Positions 48,104 through 56,013 of a DNA stretch of 64,000 nucleotides are shown here, one piece after another. Origin of the DNA: Actinacidiphila rubida (GTDB lineage Bacteria; Actinomycetota; Actinomycetes; Streptomycetales; Streptomycetaceae); contig NZ_FODD01000012.1 in the NCBI RefSeq assembly GCF_900110255.1, positions 124,001 to 188,000 on the forward strand, given 5' to 3'. The position numbers and the translations under genes were made by a program. How positions within the stretch are numbered: the stretch's first letter is position 1; the number at the start of each line of letters is the position of its first letter. Below the pieces are notes generated by a model. That model was not told the DNA's origin. It made no database searches and saw only the letters and a program-made list of their open reading frames with translations.

Positions 48104-48755
48104 CGTCGAGGACGACGTCGGGATGCGAGAGCATGGGAACGTGGCTGCTGTCGACCGCGACGGTCTTCGCGCCCATGCGCTCGGCGCCGGCCCGCTCCAG
48201 GTCGGGGTTCACGGTGTGGTCGTTGTTCGCGACGATGTACCAGCTCGGCTTCGTCCGCCACGCGGTGCCGGGCACCTGCTGGTCGAAGAGGTCCGCGACC
48301 GGCGCGGCGCCTGTCGCCAGGACGAGCTTCTGCTCGGCCGCCGGCAGGTCGCCGCAGAAGTGTGCGGTGCCCGACTCCCGGAGCCAGACGCGGTTGTCGC
48401 CGACCTCGACGTGCTCGAAGATCGGCGTGCGGGCGTACTTGTCCTGCTGTTCCTGCGCGGTCTCGTCCTCGTCCGGGCAGAGCGCGGCGATGTAGACGAG
48501 AGCGCCGACGCGGTCGTGGGTGCCCGCCTTGGTGAGCAGGACGCCGCCGTAGGAGTGGCCGACGAGCACGACCGGGCCGGGCACGTGGTTGATGGTGCGG
48601 GTCACGCAGGCGACGTCGCTCTCCAGCGAGTCGAGGCCGTGCTGCGAGGCGAAGACGGTGTGGCCTTCGGCCTGGAGCGTGGGGATGAGCTTGCTGAAGC
48701 ACGAACCGTCGGCCCAGAGTCCGTGGGCGAACACGATGCCGGCCTTCTCCGCCAT
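48075..48755 (-). CDS. Alpha/beta hydrolase
   Basis: The 226-residue enzyme has the oxyanion-loop FAHGLWADGSCF, the nucleophile elbow VGHSYGGVLL, and a late acid and His in ANNDHTVNPDLE and DSSHVPMLSHPD. It resembles the small esterase/haloperoxidase-like hydrolases common in actinomycetes. AAGGAGAAG precedes ATG 48755. The 3' end overlaps the GNAT gene tail to tail. Natural substrate unknown. Confidence 0.9.
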   Translation of the reverse strand: MAEKAGIVFAHGLWADGSCFSKLIPTLQAEGHTVFASQHGLDSLESDVACVTRTINHVPGPVVLVGHSYGGVLLTKAGTHDRVGALVYIAALCPDEDETAQEQQDKYARTPIFEHVEVGDNRVWLRESGTAHFCGDLPAAEQKLVLATGAAPVADLFDQQVPGTAWRTKPSWYIVANNDHTVNPDLERAGAERMGAKTVAVDSSHVPMLSHPDVVLDVIRDAAKSL

Positions 48756-48936
48756 GGTCTTCTCCTTCGTCAGCACCGGGCGACGAGCACGGGGGTGGCC
48801 GCTCGGTCGTGTGCGAGGGATATCCGCACCTCGCTAGGGCAACACAGAGTGACGACACGCCACTCAACGTAGCCTATCCGGGTCCGGAGAGGCCCGCACT
48901 TCGAGCGGGGTCGCCGAAGCGGTCCGGATGCGGGGG

Positions 48937-49959
48937 TCAGGCCGGGACCACGTACGGGAACTGCGCGGTACGGGCGGCGGAAGCGGTCGCGGGGCCCAGG
49001 CCGGAGGGGACGGGCATGTTCGTGACCAGTGAGAGCATCGCCTCAGGAGCGTTGTCCGCGTGGGTGCGGCCGTTGCGGGACGCGAATCCGAAGGAGGCGG
49101 GCGTTCCCACCACGTAGGGCAGGACGTCCGGGAACAACTGCCGGCTCACCGTCTGCCCGTAGCCCTCGGGGTCGGCCGAGGTACCGGTCGCGCGGACGAC
49201 GGCAGCCACCTGACCGGCGATGGCATCGCCGACCGCCGCGACATCCTCCGACGGGTGGCGCGTGTTCGCCGGGTTGGAGAAGTCCGTGTCCCCCGGCCAG
49301 AAGATCGGCCACATCATGGGGTTGCCACCACGATTGATCTGACGCCAGCCACCCGCATCGGTGGCGAGCTTCGTGGCGCACCACACGCCGATACGGGCCC
49401 CCGGCTTCACCTGCGCGCGGGCGTGCGGGACCTCGAGCACGATGGTCTCGACCGTCGTGCCGGCGAAGGTGTTCCTCGCTTCCCCCGGGCGCCAGGAGGA
49501 CAGGTCCGGAGCGGTGCCCTTGGCCACCGCTCCGTTGACGATCGCCAGCAGGTCGAGGTCGATGTAGAACGGGTCCACGATGCGGCCCGTCCAGGCGCGC
49601 GTCCCGCCCGTCTCGGCGGTCTCGCCGCTGCGGCCTTCCAGCACCAGGTCGCCCTCGGCGGAGTCCTCCCGCGCGTCCGCACCGGTCAGGGCGTGCAGCC
49701 GCCACGGCTGGCGGCCGTCGGCGTCGGGCTCGCCGAAGGAGAAACGGTAGGTCAGCGACTCGTGGTCGGCACCGTCGACATGCACCTTGAACTCGTAGCG
49801 CGCCTCGGGGTGAAAGCCTGGTTCCGCGTAGACGCCGGTGATGTTCGAGTTCACGTCCATCGCGAAGACCGTGCTCCCTTCACCAGGGAAGACGTAGAGG
49901 TCGTCGATGTAGAGCTGGCCGTTCTGGGCCGCCAGCGGGGTGTCGAGGTGGTGCGACAT
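48937..49959 (-). CDS. DUF4331-family protein
   Basis: The 340-residue beta-rich protein matches the DUF4331 family: MSHHLDTPLAAQNGQLYIDDLYVF at the start, YEFKVHVDGADHESLTYRF, and a C-terminal LPYVVGTPASFGFASRNGR. No signal peptide is seen. The biochemical role is unknown. ATG 49959 follows AGGGAA. It is separated by 277 bp from the response regulator gene on the same strand. Confidence 0.82.
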   Translation of the reverse strand: MSHHLDTPLAAQNGQLYIDDLYVFPGEGSTVFAMDVNSNITGVYAEPGFHPEARYEFKVHVDGADHESLTYRFSFGEPDADGRQPWRLHALTGADAREDSAEGDLVLEGRSGETAETGGTRAWTGRIVDPFYIDLDLLAIVNGAVAKGTAPDLSSWRPGEARNTFAGTTVETIVLEVPHARAQVKPGARIGVWCATKLATDAGGWRQINRGGNPMMWPIFWPGDTDFSNPANTRHPSEDVAAVGDAIAGQVAAVVRATGTSADPEGYGQTVSRQLFPDVLPYVVGTPASFGFASRNGRTHADNAPEAMLSLVTNMPVPSGLGPATASAARTAQFPYVVPA

Positions 49960-50236
49960 GAGAGCGGTTCCCTGCCTTTCGGTAACACGATGGGCCTGAG
50001 GTCTGTCGTGGGGATCGCCTCGGGCGGAGCGGCCAACTCGGCTCCGGCAGTGGGAGGGGCTGCGCCCGGACACTACGAGCACATTACCCCGGCCTATGGT
50101 ATTAGTGCCGTTTTGCCCCACTCTATGCAGCGCGCGTCGCTCGTGCCGTTGCCCGAGCAGGGCGGCCGCAGGCCGGCCGGAATCTGCTCGACGCAGCCAA
50201 CGCCCGCGCGTCGCACGGGATCTCCGCGGGGTGGGG

Positions 50237-50911
50237 TCAGCGGGGCGGGGGTGAGGGCGCGACGAGGCCGTGCTCGTAGGCGAAGATGACGGCATGGACC
50301 CGGTCGCGGAGCGACAGCTTCGCCAGCACGTGGCCGATGTGCGTCTTCACCGTGGTCTCGGCGATGGCGAGGGTCCTGCTGATTTCGCTGTTCGTGCGGC
50401 CTGCCACCACCAGGTCGAACACCTCGTGCTCGCGCGGGGTGAGCAGCGCGAGCGCGGGGGGCCGGCGCACGGGCCTCGGACGGCAGGCCGTGAAGGCCTC
50501 GATGAGGCGGATCGTCACGGTCGGCACGAGCAAGGCTCCGCCGTCGACGGCGGCGTGGATACCGCGGAGGAGTTCCTCGGGCGGGGCGTGTTTGAGAAGG
50601 AAGCCCCGCGCGCCGGCGCGCAGAGCGTCGAAGACGTACTCGTCCAGATCGTACGTCGTCAGGATCACCACCCGGGTCCGGGCTCCCCCGTCGCGTGACG
50701 TGATCCGGCGGGTGGCCTGGAGGCCGTCCATGAGCGGCATCCTGATGTCCATCAGGACGACGTCGGGGACCAGTTCCGCGGCCAGCCGCACCGCCTGGAG
50801 CCCGTCGGCGGCCTGGCCGACAACCTCCAGACCGGACTGGCTGTCCACCAGCATGGCGAGTCCGGCCCTGACGACCGCCTGGTCGTCGGCGATGAGGACG
50901 GTGACCGTCAC
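50237..50911 (-). CDS. NarL-family response regulator next to an ABC exporter
   Basis: The 224-residue protein has a receiver (VLIADDQAVVRAGLAMLV, phospho-Asp in VVLMDIRMPLMDG, Lys in GFLLKHA) and a LuxR helix-turn-helix (LTPREHEVFDLVVAGRTNSEISRTLAI). GTG 50911 overlaps the kinase stop and follows GGAGG by 6 nt. It is the last gene of an ATPase-permease-kinase-regulator operon, the usual layout where the regulator controls the exporter. Confidence 0.93.
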   Translation of the reverse strand: MTVTVLIADDQAVVRAGLAMLVDSQSGLEVVGQAADGLQAVRLAAELVPDVVLMDIRMPLMDGLQATRRITSRDGGARTRVVILTTYDLDEYVFDALRAGARGFLLKHAPPEELLRGIHAAVDGGALLVPTVTIRLIEAFTACRPRPVRRPPALALLTPREHEVFDLVVAGRTNSEISRTLAIAETTVKTHIGHVLAKLSLRDRVHAVIFAYEHGLVAPSPPPR

Positions 50912-52071
50912 GGGGGACCTCCGCTGGGGCCGTAGGGCAGTTGCGCACGGACGGCGAAGCCGCGGTCGGGCAGATCGGTGGCGGACCAGCTGCCACCGTG
51001 GAGCTCGGCGCGCTCCCGCATCCCTAGCATGCCGCGCCCGCCGGCCGCCAAGGGTCGTATCGAACGGGCGGGCACCGGCGGCCCGTTGACCACGGACAGT
51101 TCCAGCGCGTCCGGACCGAAGCGCAGCACGACCGCCGCCGTGGCACCAGGCGCGTGTTTGGCCACGTTGGTCAGTGCCTCCTGCACGATCCGGTACGCCG
51201 CGAGTTCGACCCCGGGCGAGAGGACGGGTGCCGCCCCGACCACCGACAGCTCCGTCGCCACACCTGCTGCGCGAGCCGTGGCGACGAGGGAAGTCATCTC
51301 GGCCACAGTGGGTGCCGGGCGGTGGGCGGGTTCCTCGGGAGCCCGCCGCAGGACGCCGAGGAGGTGGCCGAGTTCGGTCAGGGCCTCACGTGCCAGGCCC
51401 TCGATCGTGCTGAGCGTCTCAGCCGCGGGCACGCGCCCGGACGCGGTCCCGGAAGAGGTCGCCGTCATCCGGGCGGCACCGGCCTGCACGGTGATCGCCG
51501 ACAGCTGATGGGCGAGAACGTCGTGCAGCTCGCGGGCGATGCGCGTGCGCTCGGCCATCCTCGCGGCCTCCGCGGCCATGTCGGCGGCGGAGCGGCGCGA
51601 CGCGGCAGCGTCACCGGCAACGAGCGCTGCCCCCGCCAGCACACCCGGCACGCCTGTCGCCATGCGCACCTGATAGCTCGCCGCCGTTGCCGCCGCGGCC
51701 ACCACGGCGGCGACGAGCAACGGCCGCGCGTGACGGCGTGCCACGTCGCTGTAGGCGCCGCAGGCGTAGGCGGTCACGGCCACCGCGGCCAGCCCGGACG
51801 CCGGGTTCAGGTCCAGGACCGTACGGAGCGTCAGGGCCCCGCCGGCAAGCGCCAGTCCGGTCCACGGGACGCGGCGACGCCACAGCGAGGGGAACGACTG
51901 CACGACAGCCAGCACCAGGAACCCGCAGACGGCCGCAGGAGTGCCGCCGTGGCCCGGTGGGCGCCAGGGCCACGGCACATCGGCCAGCGCCCATCCCCAC
52001 AGCACGGCGGTGACCAGCAGATCAGCGCCGTGCCGGGCGGCGACGGCGCGCAGACGAGCGACACCGAGCAT
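50908..52071 (-). CDS. Membrane histidine kinase, NarX/DegS type
   Basis: The 387-residue kinase has about four to six membrane segments in the first 150 residues (DLLVTAVLWGWALADVPWPW and following), then HisKA_3 with TRIARELHDVLAHQLSAITV and a HATPase with QEALTNVAKHAPGATA and GGRGMLGMRERAEL. ATG 52071 is 20 bp after the permease stop; the longer frame lies in the permease gene. It probably senses membrane or antibiotic stress for the adjacent exporter. Confidence 0.9.
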   Translation of the reverse strand: MLGVARLRAVAARHGADLLVTAVLWGWALADVPWPWRPPGHGGTPAAVCGFLVLAVVQSFPSLWRRRVPWTGLALAGGALTLRTVLDLNPASGLAAVAVTAYACGAYSDVARRHARPLLVAAVVAAAATAASYQVRMATGVPGVLAGAALVAGDAAASRRSAADMAAEAARMAERTRIARELHDVLAHQLSAITVQAGAARMTATSSGTASGRVPAAETLSTIEGLAREALTELGHLLGVLRRAPEEPAHRPAPTVAEMTSLVATARAAGVATELSVVGAAPVLSPGVELAAYRIVQEALTNVAKHAPGATAAVVLRFGPDALELSVVNGPPVPARSIRPLAAGGRGMLGMRERAELHGGSWSATDLPDRGFAVRAQLPYGPSGGPP

Positions 52072-52091
52072 GGCCTGAGCGTACGCCGGGT

Positions 52092-53045
52092 TCAACTGGT
52101 GACGTCCATGCGCCGGAAGACCTGGGTCGCGGCCGTCACGCAGGCCAGGATCACGGCCGATACGCCGAGCAGCCCCAGGCCGTGTCCTGGGCCGGCGCCG
52201 TCGGGCCCGATGAACCTCGACCAGAAATTGTCCGGCAGGCTGCTGATCGATCCCTGCCCCGACGCGAAGCCCATCCATCCCTGAACCCACGTGGCGGGCG
52301 TCCAGCTGCCGAGCCCGGGCAGAGACGCGGCGATCAGCATGGTGATCACGGCCGCGGTTCCGGCGGCCACCGTTCCGATCGTGCCGCGGGTGACGACTCC
52401 GGCCAGCAGGCCGATCGCCGAGAAGGCCGCCAGAACGAGCAGGGAGCGCCCGATCTCGGTGCCTGCCCATTCCGCGGCATGACCCGCGGACTGGTGGGGG
52501 TCCGGCAGCCGGTCGACTCTGCGCACCACCGGCCCTGCCACGGCCAGGCAGGCCCAGCACACGCCGATCAGGCCCACTCCGGCGATCCACAGGCTGACCA
52601 GTTTCGCCGCCATGATCCGGCTGCGCCTACCGTTCTGTGCGAGCAGGTTCTTCAGCGTTCGGCCCGACCACTCCCCGCCGACGTGCCCCCCGGCCAGCAA
52701 TGCGAGCGCGACCGCTCCGGGAAGGGAGGCCATCAGTCCGGCCGCCTCGGCGCCCGCGGCCAACGGGTCCAGCTGCGCCGCGGTACCCGCGGCGGCGGCC
52801 GTGTTGCCGGCGCGCTCGGCCGCCATGCGCTCTCGCCGCATCGACCGGGCCTGGTCGCAGGCCCTTCCGGCCGGCAGCCCGAGGACCGCACAGGTCGGCG
52901 GCCGCGGGTTCGAACCGCCCATCCCCCGCTGGGCGTTGGACGCGCCCCCGATCGCCAGGAGAAGACAGAAGACAGCGGCGGCTGCCCCGACGGCCCAAGT
53001 CAGCGGCCGGTTCAACGTGGCCAGTTCAGCCCGCAGCAGTCGCAT
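52092..53045 (-). CDS. ABC-2 type exporter permease
   Basis: The 317-residue protein starts MRLLRAELATLNRPLTW and has about six membrane segments. A large extracytoplasmic loop, rich in Ala and Arg, sits between the first and second. GGAGGGGG precedes ATG 53045, which lies inside the end of the ATPase gene, so the two are translationally coupled. With the ATPase it forms a drug or peptide exporter. Confidence 0.85.
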   Translation of the reverse strand: MRLLRAELATLNRPLTWAVGAAAAVFCLLLAIGGASNAQRGMGGSNPRPPTCAVLGLPAGRACDQARSMRRERMAAERAGNTAAAAGTAAQLDPLAAGAEAAGLMASLPGAVALALLAGGHVGGEWSGRTLKNLLAQNGRRSRIMAAKLVSLWIAGVGLIGVCWACLAVAGPVVRRVDRLPDPHQSAGHAAEWAGTEIGRSLLVLAAFSAIGLLAGVVTRGTIGTVAAGTAAVITMLIAASLPGLGSWTPATWVQGWMGFASGQGSISSLPDNFWSRFIGPDGAGPGHGLGLLGVSAVILACVTAATQVFRRMDVTS

Positions 53046-53967
53046 CGCCGTCCCCCTCCACTCCGGTCCGGCGTTCGGTGTGCGACGCCTCACGGGTCAG
53101 CTCGAGAAAGACGTGCTCCAGACCGGAACGTTCGACACGGATCTGGTGAGCCCACATCCCGCTGCGTCCCAGCATCTCGTTCACCGCGCGGCCGTCGCCG
53201 TCCTGGACGAGTAGCGTGGCCGGGCCCTCGCGGCTCACCGTGAAGTACCGAGCCAGCAGCTCACGGGCCGCCTCCAGGTCGGGTGGTGCGAGGACCACCC
53301 GGGCCACGGCCGTCGTCAGATCCTGGGGTCTGCCCTCCGCGACCATGCGCCCGTTCTTGATCACACCCACGCGATCGCAGAGCTGCTCGACTTCCGCCAT
53401 CTGGTGACTGGAGACGAGCACCGTGGTTCCGCTGTCGGCGAGGGCCCGCAGGCTGATACGGAACTCACGGACACCCGCCGGGTCCAGGCCGTTCATGGGC
53501 TCGTCGAGCAGGACGACGGACGGCGCACGCATCAGTGCCAGGGCGAGGGCGAGTCGCTGGCGCATGCCCTGCGAGTACGTCTTCACCTTGTGATCGGCCA
53601 CGGACGCCAAGCCGGTCCTGTCCAGAGCCGACGAGACCGCAGCCGCATGCGGAAGAGGCGGACCGCACCACGCCAGCGCTTCGAGGCTGCGCCGGCCGGT
53701 CATCCACGAGTGGAACGCCGGCTCCTCGATCACCGCGCCGACCCTTGCCAGGCCGTCCGGGTCCGGCAGCCGACGGCCGTTCACCCATGCCCGTCCGCCC
53801 GTCGGCCGGATCAGTCCCAGCAGCATCCGCAACGTCGTCGTCTTACCTGCCCCGTTCGGGCCCAGGAATCCGTAGACCTGTCCGGCAGACACCGACAGGT
53901 CCAGTCCGTCGACGGCGGCAGTACCCCCGTAGCGCTTACTGAGCCCTGAGCATCGAATGGCCTCCAT
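53026..53967 (-). CDS. ABC exporter ATP-binding protein
   Basis: The 313-residue ATPase has Walker A GPNGAGKTTT, signature YSQGMRQRLALA and Walker B VVLLDEPMNGLD, then the H-loop VSSHQM. It resembles the CcmA/DrrA group that pairs with ABC-2 permeases. ATG 53967 is chosen because GGGAAGG lies 5 nt upstream; GTG 53982 is an alternative. It opens the exporter and two-component operon. Confidence 0.94.
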   Translation of the reverse strand: MEAIRCSGLSKRYGGTAAVDGLDLSVSAGQVYGFLGPNGAGKTTTLRMLLGLIRPTGGRAWVNGRRLPDPDGLARVGAVIEEPAFHSWMTGRRSLEALAWCGPPLPHAAAVSSALDRTGLASVADHKVKTYSQGMRQRLALALALMRAPSVVLLDEPMNGLDPAGVREFRISLRALADSGTTVLVSSHQMAEVEQLCDRVGVIKNGRMVAEGRPQDLTTAVARVVLAPPDLEAARELLARYFTVSREGPATLLVQDGDGRAVNEMLGRSGMWAHQIRVERSGLEHVFLELTREASHTERRTGVEGDGDATAAG

Positions 53968-54188
53968 GACACCTTCCCCCACCGCGTCGACCCCTCCGGT
54001 CCAGGACCGACGCTAGAGGCCACCGGCCACCCGGTCATCAGCCGCACGACGAGCCGGCTCTCATCCATTCGTCGAGACGCCGAGGCCCAGAGCTCGTCAG
54101 GGCGGCGCGCAGGTGTCCCCCGCTCCGCCAGGCGGCGTGACCGGGACGGCGGGCGGGCTTTCCGTGGCGGCGCGGGACGGCGCACCGT

Positions 54189-55577
54189 TCACAGGTGCTG
54201 CGGGGTGCGGGCGAGGTGGCGGGTGAACCAGCCGGCCGCGAGTTCGCTCACCTTCTCCAGCGCGCCCGGTTCTTCGAACAGGTGGGTGGCTCCTGGCACC
54301 ACCTCGAGCCGGCTCTCGCACCGCAGCTCCCGCCGGGCACGGCGGTTGAGTTCGAGGACCTGTGGGTCGCTGCCGCCGACGACGAGCAGCGTCGGCGGGC
54401 GGACGTACGGCAGCCGGGGCCCGGCGAGATCGGGCCGCCCGCCTCGGGAGACGATGGCGGCGACCCGGGCGTCGGGTTCCGCCGCGGCCCACAGCGCGGC
54501 AGCCGCGCCGGTGCTCGCGCCGAAGTAGCCCACGCCGCGGTCCCGGGCCTCCGGCTGCGCGCACAGCCACTCCGTGACCTGCGTCAACCGCCGGCCCAGC
54601 AGGGCGGTGTCGAACACGTTGGCCCGGTCCCGGGCCTCCTCGTCGGTGAGCAGGTCGAACAGGAAGGTCCCCAGGCCCGCGTCGCGCAGCGCGGCGGCGA
54701 CGCCGCGGTTGCGCGGGCTGAGACGGCTGCTTCCGCTGCCGTGGGCGAACACCACGATCCCGGGCGCGTCCGCCGGGATCCCCAGCTCACCGGCCAGTCC
54801 GGGACCGGCCACCGGGATGCGGACGTGACGGCCCTCCGCCGCCGGTCGTCCCCAGTGCTCCGCCGCCGGTCCTCCCCGGTGCTCCGTGCCCTCCCATCCG
54901 GATTCCCCAGCGGCCCGGACGTCGTCGTCGCGGCGCGGGGCGCGCTCCGCCACCCGCCGCAGGCAGGCGGAGACCTCCGCGTCGGACGTCTGCGTGAAGT
55001 CGTCGTAGAACTGGCCGATCGCGCCGAAGTCCCACGGCGTCGCCACGCTGACGAAGTCGTCCGCGGCGCCGGCGAGCCGGTCGGTCCAGCCGGCCGGGGC
55101 CACCGGAACCGCCAGGACCACCCTGCGCGCGCCCCGTTCGCGGGCGATCCGGCAGGCGGCGCGGGCCGTGGATCCGGTCGCGATGCCGTCGTCGACGACG
55201 ACCGCGGTGCGGCCGCCGAGCGGCAGGGGCGGGCGGGTGCCGCGGTAGCGCCGGGCGCGCTCCCGCAGGACGGCCCGCTCCCGCTGCTCGACCTGTTCCA
55301 GGCTCCGGCCGGAGACCCGCGCACCCGTGATGACGTCGTCGTTCAGCACCCGGGTGCCGCCCTCTCCAATGGCACCCATGCCCAACTCGGGCTGGACCGG
55401 CAGGCCCAGCTTCCGCACGACGCACACGTCCAGCGGCGCGTCGAGGGCGTCCGCCACCTTCTCCGCGACGGGCACGCCCCCGCGGGGCAGGCCCAGCACG
55501 ACGGTTCGCGGGCCCGCCACGCGCCCGCAACGCGCCGCGAGTTGCCGCCCCGCGTCCTCCCGGTCCCTGAAGATCAC
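54189..55577 (-). CDS. Phosphoribosyltransferase-dienelactone hydrolase fusion
   Basis: The 462-residue protein fuses two domains. Residues 1-215 are a type I phosphoribosyltransferase (VVLGLPRGGVPVAEKVA, CVVRKLGLP, PRPP loop AVVVDDGIATGSTARA). From about 250 on is an alpha/beta hydrolase (IVVFAHGSGSSRLSPRN, nucleophile region GYFGASTGAAAALW, VPGATHLFEEPG). A Glu/Gly/Arg-rich linker with short repeats joins them. Such fusions recur in bacteria but their joint function is not known to me. No operon partners. Confidence 0.88.
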   Translation of the reverse strand: MIFRDREDAGRQLAARCGRVAGPRTVVLGLPRGGVPVAEKVADALDAPLDVCVVRKLGLPVQPELGMGAIGEGGTRVLNDDVITGARVSGRSLEQVEQRERAVLRERARRYRGTRPPLPLGGRTAVVVDDGIATGSTARAACRIARERGARRVVLAVPVAPAGWTDRLAGAADDFVSVATPWDFGAIGQFYDDFTQTSDAEVSACLRRVAERAPRRDDDVRAAGESGWEGTEHRGGPAAEHWGRPAAEGRHVRIPVAGPGLAGELGIPADAPGIVVFAHGSGSSRLSPRNRGVAAALRDAGLGTFLFDLLTDEEARDRANVFDTALLGRRLTQVTEWLCAQPEARDRGVGYFGASTGAAAALWAAAEPDARVAAIVSRGGRPDLAGPRLPYVRPPTLLVVGGSDPQVLELNRRARRELRCESRLEVVPGATHLFEEPGALEKVSELAAGWFTRHLARTPQHL

Positions 55578-56013
55578 GATGCTCGCCTCCGATCGGACCC
55601 CGGCCGGCTGTCAGCGGCCCGTGCGCAGCCGTTCCGGACGGGCGAGGATCACCCCGTCCGCGACGACAACCGCGCCCTCGGCGCCGCCGAAGGCCTCCCA
55701 GGGCCGGCGGTCCCTCCTTCCACCGATACGCCGACGCGGCCCGTCACGGAAACCGGCCTCCGGTCCTCCCCCGCCGACCGGACGGCCTGGGCCGGACGGC
55801 CGGGCGGACAGGGCCGGACGGCCCCGGGCGCGGATTCGGGTGGCCGTGCCCATGGCGCCCCGTGGCGGACGAAGGGGACGGGACGGAGGGGACGGGGCGA
55901 AGGGGAACGGCACCCCGCCGCAGGCTCCCCGACCCCGCGAAAGGCCGGCGGCCCGCCGGCGGCCGGGATCCCGGGAGCCGCCGGCGGGGAGGGCATCGTC
56001 ATGCCGTCAGGGT
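55578..56013. other. Gap between phosphoribosyltransferase fusion and GH2 genes
   Basis: These 436 bp are very GC-rich. A minus-strand frame (55611-55913) ends in a gene-like FGGAEGAVVVADGVILARPE but is otherwise low-complexity Pro/Arg/Gly, so I do not call it. Dense GC repeats at 55930-55995 (GCCGGCGGCCCGCCGGCGGC) can fold and may terminate the GH2 transcript. Confidence 0.5.

Noticed and set aside
55611..55913. Possible 100-residue minus-strand gene
   Set aside because: Only the last 25 residues look protein-like. The rest is Pro/Arg/Gly repeat, with no ribosome site or context.
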